Below, in pieces: positions 45,774-57,639 of a stretch of DNA of 64,000 nt. The translations under genes were made by a program, and so were the position numbers. The stretch covers positions 1,511,501 through 1,575,500 of the forward strand of contig JAPYXD010000717.1 in the NCBI GenBank assembly GCA_030998225.1. The letters run 5' to 3'. Origin of the DNA: Diplolepis rosae (lineage: Eukaryota; Arthropoda; Insecta; Hymenoptera; Diplolepididae). Every line of letters begins with the position of its first letter. Within the stretch, counting starts at the first letter, position 1. The notes beneath the pieces are model-generated. The model was given only the letters and a program-made list of their open reading frames with translations. It did no database searches and had not been told where the DNA came from.

Positions 45774-47023
45774 GATAGAAGGAATTGGGTTGTCTGAGTG
45801 TGAAGTTTCCCTGGTTCTGTTTTTCAGCGCTTCTAGGTTGTTGTTGTTTAAGTGATTCGTCGTATGCTCGACGTCGACATTCGTTAATTGTGTGACCTAT
45901 TTTTTTACAATAATTACAATTTTTATTATTATTTATGTTTGGATAATTCTGCGGAGCATTTTGAAATTGTCTATTTCTATTAAAATTGTCAGCGTTTTGC
46001 TGTCTCCATAAACTTGGGTTGGGTGCAGACGATTGAGGTCCCCATTGACCTATATCTTCTCGGCGGGGAGTCCATTGGCCTGCTTGAGGCCCTCTGTTGA
46101 ATGGTTGACGTTGGTTATTTTTATTGTATAAGTTCTGATGATTGGAAAGATTTCTTGAAGGTTGCCATGGTATCTTGTTATTATTCATAAGTCTTTGTTG
46201 ATTTGAACTTATTTGATTTAATTGTCTACATGTAGGAGCTATGTGTCCTTTTTTTTCCACAAATTTGACAAAAAATTTCTTCCTGAGTTATATTTATCCT
46301 ATTTCTATCTCGTTTTTCCGATGGTCCTATTAAATCATCTTCCTTCTGCTTATATGGTGTACGTATCGATCGTAGTGCTGCAGTTGCCAAGATTTTTCTT
46401 TCCATTTCAAGAGCGTTGTTTACCGTATCTTTAAAATTATGTACACCCTGTAATCTGGATTCAATTTCGGTTTTTAATCCTCGTAGAAAACAATCCCGAA
46501 TATCGCTGTCAAGGGCTGCTTGAAAATTCGCGTCTATCCTATCATTATTATTTGCTTTATGGGCATCTAATATTTTTTCTCCAAGTTCCCTAACACGAAA
46601 AGTTCCCTAAAAATGTTACCCAATTCACCTTGTAATTGATATACTGATTTGTTTAAGGAATAAACACGTTTAAGACTATCTATAATATCTTCTACGCTTC
46701 TATATTGTCCTCCAATGACACATTTTCTTTCTTCTCATTTGACCTTTGTTTTTATTAATTTGGTTTAGTTTGATTCCGTCCCTGCAGAAAGCATATCTTT
46801 TACTTCTCTACATCCTTCTATAAATTTATCCAAAGATATATTATCTCCTGTAAATATTGGTACGACTTCTAGTTTTGTTCTTCAGCTAATGTTTTAGTTT
46901 TAGTTTCGAAGGCTTTCTTTCTATTCTCTTCTATAATTTCAGCGAGTTTTGGATTGTTTTTAGCTTGAGTACGAGTGATAGTTTTTGTTGTCAAATTATC
47001 TTTCTTATTTTCCACAGACATTT
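45760..47023 (-). pseudogene. gag of element A
   Basis: Starts at the ATG at 47023 (MSVENKKDNLTTKTITRTQ), with a stop after about 50 codons. The middle (46880-46270) has stops and frame changes. The C-terminal open part (46260-45760) is Asn/Gln/Pro-rich, with a nucleocapsid CCHC knuckle CNYCKKIGHTINEC (C-x2-C-x4-H-x4-C) near 45905-45860. It would form the capsid and bind the genomic RNA. Confidence 0.75.
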
Positions 47024-47225
47024 TGATTCAAAAACATGACGATGAAAAAATAAAATCTCAACTATATTAACTTCCTCCAAAAAAAAAAGGTACGTTTATT
47101 TTATTTGTTCGATAAATTGTAATCATTTAAAAGAAAGAACTGCTACTGAATCGAAATCCTTCCTCTTGTCGGTTTTTAAACAATTTAAAGCTTATATTTC
47201 ATATTATAAACGATTATTTGTATTC

Positions 47226-47229
<4 letters not shown>
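47024..47229 (-). other. leader of element A, inner part
   Basis: AT-rich non-coding sequence between gag and the LINE insertion. The final 15 bases (47215-47229) are the left copy of the LINE target-site duplication, TATTTGTATTCTACT. Confidence 0.7.
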
Positions 47230-47257
<28 letters not shown>

Positions 47258-47606
47258 GGTGAGGAGGAAAAATGGCAAAATCTTTTATAGACGTTGTACA
47301 GGACTCTCCTAGAACGGGTCTAGGCATACCTGTTAAAACCAAAAAACCCCCTCTCTCGAACCAATACACCACACGCGGAACCGCCTTTCGGCTTTAAACT
47401 TCACGGGTGGTTGGTTCCATTAAAGTCGCTTACGACTCTTCCGTCATCCGTTCGCTCGGAACTTCCACCCGCGGCCACACGCCCACTAGGATAACCGACT
47501 AGCCGCGCCACCCAGGGGAGAAACAAACAGATTCCTCCCCCGAACGACGCGGACAGCCAAGTCTACCCGAGACGCAGGACCGCGGGTGCAGGCCCCGATG
47601 CGATTT

Positions 47607-50600
47607 CTACTGGCCCTCCCCGTTGTTTCGCTCTCGACGCCCATCAAGCTCTCTCGTCTTCATCACAAGTGTGACGAATGACTCGATGAGCGTCCAGAAC
47701 CGTTCAGACTGGAGCATGAGGGGGACCATCGTCTCAGGAGTGAGTTCGGAACCCACCGCCTGACCGAGGACCCCCCTAGCCACACCCCATTTTGCGCAGA
47801 CGAAGAGTGCGTGCTCTGCGTTGTCCACCGGGGAATCGCAGTAGCAACACGTCTCCTCGTCTCTCTTCTTAAAGCGCCTCAGGTACGCGTTAAAACAGCC
47901 ATGGCCCGAGAGCGCTTGTGCCAAGTAAAAGCCGACTTCCCCGTGTTTTCTGTTCAGCCAGGTGGCGAGCTCCGGGATCAGGCGGTAGGTCCATCTCCCT
48001 GTCTGCCCACCATGCCATCTCATCTGCCATTTCTCGACGAGTCTGCGCCTTCCATCCTTGCGGATGGCCTCCTTTGCGCGAGCGATTTCCTGCAGGTCGG
48101 CGCAGGTAAGCTCCTTGCGAAGCTGAAAGGTTTCCTGCCTTTCCTCCGCCAATAAATCTATTGGCGGGACGCTCGCCAGGACCAGCACAGCGCTCGTCGA
48201 GATAGTTCTATATGCCGAAACTATTCTCAGCGCGACAAGTCTCTGCGCCGAGAACAGCTTCTTCTGGATAGCATGGTTTTGCAAGGCATTGGCCCAGACC
48301 GGAGCTGCATAAAGCAGCTTCGAATGGACCACGCTCGCCACCAATCTTCTTTTCGCTTCCCTGGGTCCACCAATGTTTGGCATAAGCCGGGCCAAGTTTG
48401 CTCCACATTGGATGGCTTTGGCGGCTGCGATCTTTAGGTGTTCGCCAAAGCTAAGCCTACGATCCAGCTGCACCCCCAGGTACTTAATGCTTGTTTTCCA
48501 CTCGACTTCATGCTCTCCGAGAACGATCCTCGGGTATTGGAAGGATCTCCTGTCCGTAACGAGCAAAGCCTCGGTTTTCTCAGGGGCCATTTTAAGACCT
48601 CTGCCATCCAACCAGCGCTTCGCTCGCCACAGACTTTCATTGATCCTCAGCTCTAGGATTCCGACGTCGTCAGCGGCGCACACGACAAGTGCGTCATCCG
48701 CGAAGCCGACGATGCTCGTTCCAGCAGGCAGGTCCATGCGCAGGAAATCGTCGTACATGACGTTCCAAACGAGTGGACCCACCCGCGACCCTTGAGGGGC
48801 GCCACATGTCATCTCCTCCTTGAGAGACCATTTGTCGCCCTCATATATCACTCCACCTGTCGCTCAGATAGTCATCTATCATTCGCAACAGGTAGTCTGG
48901 AACCTTTTTCCGCACCATCGCCTCGATGCAGATGTTCCATCTCGCGGTATTGAACGCATTGCGTATGTCAATGCTAATCAACGCACAGAATCCCTTACGC
49001 TTACCAGTTCCTTTTCTTGCATTTGTGGCGATGTTAACCACAGCTTGGATGGCGTCCACAGTGGACCTGCCTTTCCTGAATCCGAACTGGTTTTCCGAGA
49101 GCCCGTTCTCCCCGACCAAGAGAGCCTGAAGCCGTTGTAGAATCAACTCCTCCAGAAGCTTCCCCATCGTATCCAATAAGCATATTGGTCTATACGACGA
49201 GGCAACCCCTAGAGGTTTGTTGCCTTTCCTCAGCAGGACCAACCTCTGCTTCTTCCAATCTGCGAAGAACCTCCCCCTCCCGAAGACAGGAGTTAAAGGC
49301 TTCTAGGAGGATCTCTGGGTACGCCCCGATCACTTCTTTGAGGATCTCGTTCGGCACCCCGTCGATACCCGGCGCTGTATTTGCCTTAAGCCTTCCACCC
49401 GCTCTCTTTAGTTCTTCGAGAGTGAAGAGTTCTTCGCGCCGGACCACGCAGGAACTTCGGTCCTGTCTTTGGAACGGCTCCACGTGTGGAAACAAGCTTC
49501 GCACAATGTACTTGTCTCGATCGGGATTATCCAGGCCCGGGGTCTTTCTTCTAGACACCAATCTCTTGGTGACTATTTTGAAGGCGAGACCCCATGGATC
49601 CTTCTCGACCTCACCGATCAGGTCTTTCCAGCATTGAAGTCGGCTTTTCTTTATGCCTCGCCTCAAAGCTGTTTTTGCCCCTTTCCATGCCTCGTGCAGC
49701 GTAGCATCCCCCTTTGAACGGGTGAATTTTCGCCGCGCTGCGAGGCATTCTCGACGTAGGGCTGCCAACTGGTCGTTCCACCAGTACATCGAACCCCTGG
49801 CTTGCCTGCGCTTACGGCGAGGCATCGAGTAGTCACAAGCCGCGACCACCTTCTGCCTCACCGAGCGCACAGCGGCTTCGTACGATCCAGCAGGGCAGAC
49901 CCAACCAAGCTCATCGATGAGCCTGGTTTCTTCAAGGTGTTCGCGAAGTCTTTCCCTACTGAGTCGTCTCGTGTTCCAGGAGGGGCTCCTTCCTTCGCCG
50001 CCCCTACCCTTTTCCGCCGCTTGACACCCTTGTTCCAGACTAAATTCGATGCACCGGTGGTCACTCAAGGTTATTACCTCGAGGACCGACCAGTCGCTTA
50101 TCCTTGAAGCGAGGCGAGGTGCGGCGATCGTGAGGTCAATTATTGACCCTCCCGCCCCTCGTCTGAACGTGAAATCCCCGCCCTGATTTAGGACTATCAG
50201 GTCATTCCTAGCGACCATCTCGCCGACCAAGATTCCCCTCCTATCTAGGCGTGCCTCACCCCACTCGGGCGACTTACTGTTGAAGTCACCCCCTATGAGG
50301 GATCGCCCGATGGCCTCACTGAGGCTTTCCTCAAGGAGGAGGATCTGGGTCTCAAAGACATCGAAGGGATCGCCGGGGGAGAAGTAGCAGCTGTACACAC
50401 GCACACCCGCCACCTCCACCCAAACGAACCCCGCGTCGGTCTCCAGGAAGTCTCCGACGCCCAAATCAGGGTTACAAACAAGAATGCCGGCCCTCCTTGA
50501 TGCATCCTGATACCAAGCAGAGTTTTCGGACCACTTGTACTGCTCACTAATGAGCAGTACATCGGCCCCCCTCTCCCTGGCAGTCTGCATCAGGAGATCC

Positions 50601-50749
50601 TGGGCATCCCTCCCCCTTCCGAGGTTGAGCTGCAGGAACTTCAATTCCTGCCTCTCAACCTCCGAAGCTCTTCCCGGAAGACCGGGCAGGAGCCGCTCCC
50701 TGACACATGGGCGACATCTTTGTCGCCCCCGTCTATACATGTCAGGCAC
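47607..50749 (-). CDS. LINE ORF2: endonuclease - reverse transcriptase
   Basis: Three consecutive frames (50749-49190, 49242-48841, 48851-47607) separated by two frame changes. The apurinic-type endonuclease starts at LKFLQLNLGRGRDAQ and has ADVLLISEQY, GGDFNSKSPEWGE and LSDHRCIEF. RT shows SYRPICLLDTMGKLLEEL, GLSENQFGFRKGRSTVDAI, GAPQGSRVGPLVWNVMYD and the catalytic GFADDALVV. The C-terminal domain has CCYCDSPVDNAEHALFVC, a C-x2-C...H...C finger typical of R1/Jockey-like ORF2. The enzyme nicks target DNA and copies its own RNA there. The frameshifts (near 49200 and 48845) would stop translation. Confidence 0.9.
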
Positions 50750-51980
50750 CTTGGTGGCGCCTTACAACTCCTGGCCAAGTGTCCCGTGGCGCCGCATCTC
50801 CAACAGACGTTTTTTCTGTCGGGGTTGCTGCAGCCCCGGGACCCGTGGCCGGCCATACCCAAGGCACCTGAAGCAGCGGGCGACTTCCACGTGCCCGCGA
50901 ATGCGGCACGCGACCCACCCGATCCTCAGTTTACCTAGCTGAAGCAGACGCGCGGCGTCTGCCTCAGCCAGGCGGATCACTGCAGTCCTCACCCCACCAA
51001 AGCGGGTGAAGAGCCTGCAGGACCCCTCAAAAGCCGGTCTGCCCAGTGCCAAGCACAGGGCAGACACAACCTCCTCTTTTTCAACGGTCTCGTCGAGGTC
51101 CCTAATTTCGAGGGACCTCGTCGAGACCAGGGCTGAAATTTGCGCCCTTTCCCCGACCGCCAGGTCGAGCTCCTTTCGGAAGGCCGAAACGTCTCCCCCC
51201 TTTTTGAGAACCAGAAGGACTTCTTCCTTCCTGGTCCTCCGGATAGACAGGACCTCAAGTCCTGCCTTCCGGGGGTCGACTTTCGCCTTCATTTCCCTCA
51301 AGATGTCGGCGTAGGACTGGCCGTCCTTCGCCGACACCTTGATGGCGTCACCCGACCTGGCAGGCGTAGAGCGCTTCGACTTCGGAGTGGCGGTGGTCCC
51401 CTGCGCTTTTTGGGCAGGGTCCTCCGCCCTTTTCTCCTTTTTTCTTCTTTTTTTTTTATTTTCTTTTTCTTTTTTTTTCTTTTTTCTTTGTGACCACATG
51501 CCAGTCCCCTTCCTTATTCGGGGGCTGACTCGTGGCCACCTCGGCATAAGAGGGCGAAGAGCCACCCTTTCCCCTCTTTGGAGTTTTTTCCAGAGGGGGG
51601 GAGGGCGCGGATCTCTTCTCCCCCTTCACCTGATTTTTTGGGGTATCTCCCAGAGACGCCGAGCGTGGTCTCTGAAAGATCCCCAATTTCTTCATGGCGG
51701 GGTGGGATTCCATTTTTTTTTGGATTCTCACCCCGCTTTCCAGGAGGCACTTATGGGTGTTGAGCATTCCGCCCAACACCTCAGTGGCCTCATTCACACT
51801 ATCCGTTACGTGGCGAGGGTTGTTTCTCAGCATACCCTGCTGGATGACGCTGAGAGCCCTCGCCAATTTTTCCATTTTATTGTTTTGCTCCTTCAGGAGC
51901 TGAAGGACGTCCTTCCATCCCTCAGCTCCCGAAGAAGCACCCGAATCTGTATTCCCCACCGTTTTAAAATTTGTTTCCAT
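50641..51980 (-). CDS. LINE ORF1: Gag-like RNA-binding protein
   Basis: Starts at 51980 (METNFKTVGNTDSGASSGAE). A Lys-rich segment around 51430-51490 (poly-T on the plus strand) holds a frame change. The frame continues through SYADILREMKAKVDP, LEVLSIRRTRKEEVLLVLKK and IGWVACRIRGHVEVARCFRC. A second frame change lies near 50850, before knuckles CWRCGATGHLARSC and a final CLTC. Three CCHC-type knuckles are usual for R1-clade ORF1. It coats LINE RNA. Its 3' end overlaps the ORF2 start. Confidence 0.85.
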
Positions 51981-52301
51981 ATGTTCGTTTTACCAGCGCA
52001 TCGTGCGTAGAGGAGCGGGTCGGAATAGTTGGGAACGGGTGTACCCTCGGACCGAAGTCCTACCCCAGTTCCCTGAGGCCCAACCTCCGCTTAGCCGGTC
52101 CCGGAATACACGGACAGACCGGACTCGCTCGAGGCAACACAGGCTCCGACACCTGTCTATAGAGCCCCCTGCATTTGTTCACCGATTCATCGGGACACTA
52201 AAACCTCCATGACCCGAGGGCCGTCTGCTAAGCCTCCCCACCCGTCCTTTTTTGGCCTAGCCAAGAGAAGGACTTCGTCAAGGTACCAGTCCGAGGGGAG
52301 G

Positions 52302-52665
52302 TATTTGTATTCTACTGCTATAACCCGTAAATCTTTATTATAAAAGCTAAATATATTTCAGTTGCGTAATATTTTGATATTATAAAATATGAGATTTGTT
52401 TCTAAATCGGTCAAATATAATTGTAGGCACAGTTTGAATAAAATAGTTTGATTGGGGTAAAAGGGGTAGAATATATAAATTTTATAAATATTAAATAAAA
52501 TTTCGTACGCACTGTTTTGTTCAAAATTTTTGAAGGAGGCACATGTTAAAATATATATAAACTAAAAAATAATAATTTTAAATTTAAATACAAACAAATT
52601 GAAGAACATTTGTTTGAGATTAAAAAAAAAATTGTACCCAATTTATAAGGCTTGATGTTTGCCAA
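52302..52665 (-). other. leader of element A, outer part
   Basis: AT-rich, non-coding. Begins with the right LINE target duplication (52302-52316) and leads to the primer-binding site. It is the continuation of 47024-47229 across the LINE. Confidence 0.7.
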
Positions 52666-52679
52666 CGGCCGATGCACCA
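52666..52679 (-). promoter_or_regulatory. primer-binding site of element A
   Basis: On the minus strand TGGTGCATCGGCCG starts 13 bases after the LTR end (CGTCACA at 52693). The same sequence follows the LTR of the family C relic (17056-17070), so the two elements probably use the same tRNA primer. Confidence 0.7.
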
Positions 52680-52692
52680 AAATAAATGGCTC

Positions 52693-53760
52693 TGTGACGT
52701 CCTAAGTTTTAAATTAATATAAATATTTCCTACCTAAAGTCTAGAGCCAATTACCCTATCTATATTCCTCTGTTTATTGTTAATTGTAATTAATCAATTA
52801 CCGGGTAGAGGACAAGCCAAATAAATTAAATAACAATTAATTTGAACAAGTATAGTTTTATGAAAATTACTATATTGACCCAAACGAAAAAAGAGTTGGT
52901 GGCAGGCTGGTTTTCCCTTTCAGTTGGGTGAGTGTAGTTTTGTCCAACCTTAAAGAAAATCGAACCGTGAGTTTAAGTGTAAAAGGACAAGCGAAATTTA
53001 ATAAAGAAAAGGGTTTCTTTTTATTAAATTACCGCTTTGTTTTGATGTTAGGTGCCTATTAGGTACAATATTCACTTAGTTGGTCTTAGTTCTTCTGGTG
53101 CCAATAATAGGTAACTCCAACACTTACTCATAGATTATCCTTATTTGGTTTCGCACACTGATACGTAATCCTGGTTTGAAACAATTATGTTTCGGCTACA
53201 AATATGTCACTTGCTACCTTGTTGTGACTTTGGCGACTTGACGATTTATTACCGGCACTGCGACGATGGGTCGGTTTGAAATTTGATCCGCACTTAGACT
53301 CCGTAGATTTCGACGACTCTCCTCAGGCCTCGACATCTGGTATATATTGTCGCTTGTGGTTTCAATCCGTAGAACGGAAGCATGGGGGTTCGAGTTGTAT
53401 AGTTTCAATAGCTTTTTCGAAGTGCATTGGTATCTTAGGTGTCAGTGTGTTGAATTGAAACCATGGGCCAGCTTTGCTTGTATGCTGCGTTGGTGAGCTT
53501 AGGGTCTCACACCGATTTTCAAAGTCCGTGAGGGTCGTGATTTCTTGGTGTGGGTGTAACCCACATCTTCTTAAGGAGCTGTGTAAACCCGTGTCACCAG
53601 GTTTAGGTAGATTTAGTCGTAAGGGTCAATTACATTATTTTTATACATAGGTAGTAAGATACAATTACGAGAATATAGTTGTCTTACAATAGGTATTTGA
53701 TTTTAATTATGTTTTAATATTTAAACATTCTTGAGTGTTTTTAAAAATTTTGTAAATATT
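52693..53760 (-). repeat. 5' LTR of element A, truncated
   Basis: Matches 29338-30405 throughout (for example GTGACGTCCTAAGTTTTAAA, CCGGGTAGAGGACAAGCC, GAGTTGGTGGCAGGCTGG), with scattered substitutions and small indels. It stops at TAAATATT (53760), where a foldback element begins. The 410 outer bases present in the 3' LTR are missing. Confidence 0.85.
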
Positions 53761-55709
53761 GTTGTTCTCCTTTTTGCTCCTACCTTCCGGACATCCTGAT
53801 GCTGTGCCAATTTATAATATTTTCCTACAGTTTACCTTAATTTGGAAACAGCATGAATTTAAATTTTGAAGAACTTGTGCTGTTTTGTAATTCTAAGCTA
53901 TAAATATATATATATATATATGCATGTAGTGTATATATATTTGAAACATAATATAGTATAATTTAGAATTTATGCAAATCAAAACGTATGATTATATGAA
54001 TGCATACAGATAATATTTACGCGTTAGTTTTTATTAGTTACATTAATGATCTAAAACAATATAATATAAACCAGGAATATAGTAACATAGCACATGCGGT
54101 TATACAAGTGTCTGCAGATATTTACCGATTAGCTTTCGTCATTTATATTTATAGTGATCCTGCCTTTATTCAAATTTTAGTTTTAATTTCGAATTAGTTT
54201 GGTAAATTATTACTCAGATAAAATTTGTAAGAATGCTGTTAGAAATTTCTGCATTAAACTTTCATCGCATATAATGGAAGTTTGTTTTTCAGTAGCGCAT
54301 ATTACATTCGAAATACTTTATACTTATGAATACTTGATAATACTTTCATTTTGAGAAGAATACATTTTCCAACTTGAACTCTAATATACGTATGTATATA
54401 TTTTTATAATGTGAACTTTAATTTTGATGTATTTTCATTGAAAATTTATTCAATTTAATATGAATATATACCAGTCTTTAATAATATACGATTGCATAGA
54501 CTTTAATTTACCAATTGTATGTTAAAGTACATCAAAATAAATAACTTCTTGGCGTTGAAGATACATAATAATAACGATAAGTCAATAAATTATTTTGCGT
54601 AAAAGTAGTAAGATTGGGAATTTCCTTCCTGAACCAACCATTTTTTAAAGTTTTCGACCAGAGCAATGATGAGCTGCATCAGCGGTCTTGTCAAGGTGCT
54701 CGGGTTACGGGCGCTTCAAGCGGCATACTGTTACGAGCGTATTAAGGCGGAAGAATTTTTCCAAAAATTCGTAATAATAAATTATTAATTAAATTTGTAT
54801 GCCACTTGAAGCGCCTGTAACCCGAGCACCTTGACAAGACCGCTGATGCAGCTCATCATTGCTCGGGTCGAAGACTTTAAAAAATGGTTGGTTCAGGAAG
54901 GAAATTCCCAATCTTGCTACTTTAAGCCAAATATTTATTAGCTTAAAATTATTATTATCTAACTTCGTCATTAAGATGCTATTGATTTTGATGTACTTAA
55001 ACATACAAATGGTAGATCAAAGTCAATACAATTGTATGTCATGAAAAATTGGTATACATTCATATTAAATTAAATAACTTTTCAATCAAAATATATCAAA
55101 TTCAATGTTAGCATTATTAAAATATATGCATAAAGTATATTAAAATTGAAGTTAAAAGCTGTATTCTTCTTAAGAAGGAAGTATTTCGAATTTAATATGC
55201 ACTACTGAAAAACAAACTTCCATCATATGCAATGAAAGTTAATACAGAAATTTCTAACAGTATTCCAACAAATTTTACCTGAATAATAATTTACCAAATT
55301 AATTCGAAATTAAAACTAAAATTGGAATAAAGGCAGGATCATTATAAATATAAATGACGAAAATTAATAGGTAAATATCTGTGGGCACTTATATAATCAC
55401 ATGTGTTATATTTCTATATTCGGGGTTATATTATATTGTTTTAGATTATTAATGTAAATAATAAAAACTAACGAGTGAATATCTGTACGAATTAATATAA
55501 TCGCACATTTTGGTTTGTATAAATTCTAAATTATACTATATTATGGTTCAAATATATATATATATATATAGCTTAGAACTACGAAACAACGGGTACTCTT
55601 CAAAATTTTCATTCATACTGTTTCTAAATAAATGTAAACTGTAGGAAAATATTATAAATTGGCACAGGATTCAGATGACTGGAAAGTAAAAGCAAGAAGA
55701 AGAACGCAA
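53761..55709. mobile_element. 2-kb foldback element adjoining the truncated LTR
   Basis: 53761-54735 and 54790-55709 are inverted copies: GTGCCAATTTATAATATTTT near 53814 mirrors 55662; GGAATTTCCTTCCTGAACCA near 54616 mirrors 54892; CTTGTCAAGGTGCTCGGGTT near 54688 mirrors 54824. The arms are about 930-970 bases with moderate divergence. No transposase. It ends abruptly at the LTR on the left. It is unrelated in sequence to the foldback at 31881-34073. Confidence 0.8.
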
Positions 55710-55852
55710 GTCTTAAAGAAATAATTTCAAGAATCAAAATATTCAAAAATAGTACGCTAGCGCACATAGTCATTTTTCAGCTCTATCTGGCTACGTTGCG
55801 AGATAAGAATACATTAAAATCAGAGTCAAAACGTGGAACATCCCTCAAACAC

Positions 55853-57588
55853 AAGTATCAATGATGTTTAGTTTTTTCATAGTTTCCAAATAGTTTCCAC
55901 ATAGTTTTTCTATACTCTTCCCTATATACCCTCCCGAATTTCCTATTTATGTTTTTGTTAACCGCATAAGTACTACGGTGCTTTTGCTATATAAACATTA
56001 TAAACTATAAATACTATAAAACAAACTTGGATAGCTGCAAGTTACCATAGCCAGTGCAGACGATATTTCTGAAAAGGATCTGAACCATTGTTTTTTCTAA
56101 CTATGAAAAATATTTAAGGTGTCTGGATCCAAAATTAATAATCAACGAAATCGATTTAATTATTTTATATCGATATTTGATTTATTGGTGTCATGAAATA
56201 TGATCCAAAAATTTCAACTATGTCAGAAATAACCATTTCATCACAAACTTCACTTGGCAACAGGTAATAACAAGTAATCTACCAAGTAGTTAGGCAATCG
56301 GTAATTGCAAAATTACCGGTAAGCATGAATTCCTTCCAAAAATCAGGCCACCCAGAAAAATCCCAAAATCATCAAGATGCCCCACCTAAGCATCATCGAT
56401 ACAAGTCTATAAAACGAATCAATTAGAAATCAAAATTCGCAGTTACTCGAGCAACCTCGTACTAACCAGAACTACTCGGACAGTAGAGAATGTAGTTTTT
56501 CTACATTGCCCGTCCGCGGTTCGGAACAAGTACGTCCTATCACCTGGATAGTTGACTTAGATTCGTAAAAAGGCCTAGCCAGGGCCACAAATTGGGGATT
56601 GTACTTGGGCGGACGTAAATACTTCTAAAATCTTTCCTCCGACGAAAGCCGTTCACGGGGTTGTCGTGCTAAAAAATAATACAAGTAAAATTTTTACCAC
56701 TATGCTTCGCGCTAAAATAATATTTTGAGTGCGTCTGTGGTCGGTTAGCCGCGAGAGTTAACTGTGCGTGTACAGCCTGGCGTTGAAAACCTAGCTAGTT
56801 AAGGAAATCTACATCTCGTCGAATCTCAAAACGACGAGGAGTTATTTCCTTATAACCAGAAATAGGTTTATTGTGAGACAGAGTGGCGAAGGACAGGCAA
56901 TTTAAAAGTACTTCCTCCCTTCTCGTTCAAAGCTGTTCATTTCTGTCTCACCTTAAAACTATAAGGTTGAAGCAAAGAATAAGGGTGTGTGCGCGAGTGA
57001 GTCGCGTAAGGACAAGGGTGGTTCCTTTTTGGAACCACGACAATCTCAAATCGAATTTGGCCTGGATCTCCAGGACTTCAGCAGCCAGAACGTATTCTCC
57101 TTCTTTGCTTTTGCTCCCAGGACATCCGGTAGGATTAAGGAACTAGAATAAACATAAGGATGCGGTAATGTACAAAATCCAAACATTGTATCATTCTCAT
57201 TGATATTTATTCCATTTTTCTAAAACTCTACTAGAAAAGTGTTCACATCGGTCTGTTATTTTGCTTTTCTCAAGAATAAATTGTCTTTTTATTTATGTGA
57301 ATTTTAGCCACTTGATTCAAACTTATTTAAAGCACCTTTTCCCATTTTCTTTCTTTCAAAATTAAAAGTGATAAGCGTAGGCGTGTAGAATACACTCTCA
57401 GTCGGAGAGTAGAAGACCAACGACCCCACATAATAATAAACGAATTTAGCTTATATTTATATTAACTAAATTCGGCAGTTTGGATGACCTCCGCGTACTC
57501 ATTATATTAATGAATAAAATATATTAAGGGTAATTGTTTTTTTTACTTTTTATGCATTTTATTTAAATTAATAATAGCCGTACGTAAC
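55853..57588 (+). repeat. long LTR of family B, right copy (inverted)
   Basis: Inverse copy of 27413-29337, ending TAATAGCCGTACGTAACA at 57588. Landmarks: ATCAATGATGTTTAGTTTTT at 55859, CCTAGCCAGGGCCACAAATT near 56573, GGACATCCGGTAGGATTAAG near 57120 and TTCGGCAGTTTGGATGACCT near 57471. It lacks the mariner found in the left copy. No primer-binding site follows, so it is a 3' or solo LTR. Its true start probably lies in 55710-55853. Confidence 0.75.
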
Positions 57589-57639
57589 ACATACAAATTT
57601 AATTGATGATTTATTATTACGATTTTGGACAAATTTCGC

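Larger units (their letters stand above)
47230..52301 (-). mobile_element. near full-length R1-clade-like LINE inserted in element A
   Basis: A 5072-bp insertion with a poly(A) tail (29 T on the plus strand at 47229-47257). It is flanked by a perfect 15-bp duplication TATTTGTATTCTACT at 47215-47229 and 52302-52316. Two ORFs with only a few frameshifts indicate a fairly recent insertion. The random target and poly(A) end differ from rDNA-specific R1. The clade is suggested from the endonuclease and RT motifs only. Related fragments lie at 13791-15190 and 22262-22641. Confidence 0.9.
29338..53760 (-). mobile_element. element A: giant Ty3/gypsy-type LTR element with accessory ORFs
   Basis: Direct repeats at 29338-30405 and 52693-53760 bound the unit and are near-identical with scattered substitutions. 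The left copy is a full LTR of 1479 bases. The right copy has lost its outer 410 bases to a foldback element. PBS and PPT lie at the correct inner edges for minus-strand orientation. Coding order on the minus strand is gag, protease, RT-RNase H, AT-hook linker, integrase, CARD ORF, chuvirus-type env, split cysteine-rich ORF, and dsRBD-CCHC ORF. Later insertions are a 5.1-kb LINE (47230-52301), a 2.2-kb foldback element (31881-34073) and probably a repeat at 35906-37229. Without these, the internal region is about 13 kb, large for a gypsy element. The outer target-site duplication cannot be checked because the right end is lost. Confidence 0.8.

Noticed and set aside
48373..48795. 140-codon plus-strand frame
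   Set aside because: Antisense shadow of LINE ORF2 in GC-richer sequence.
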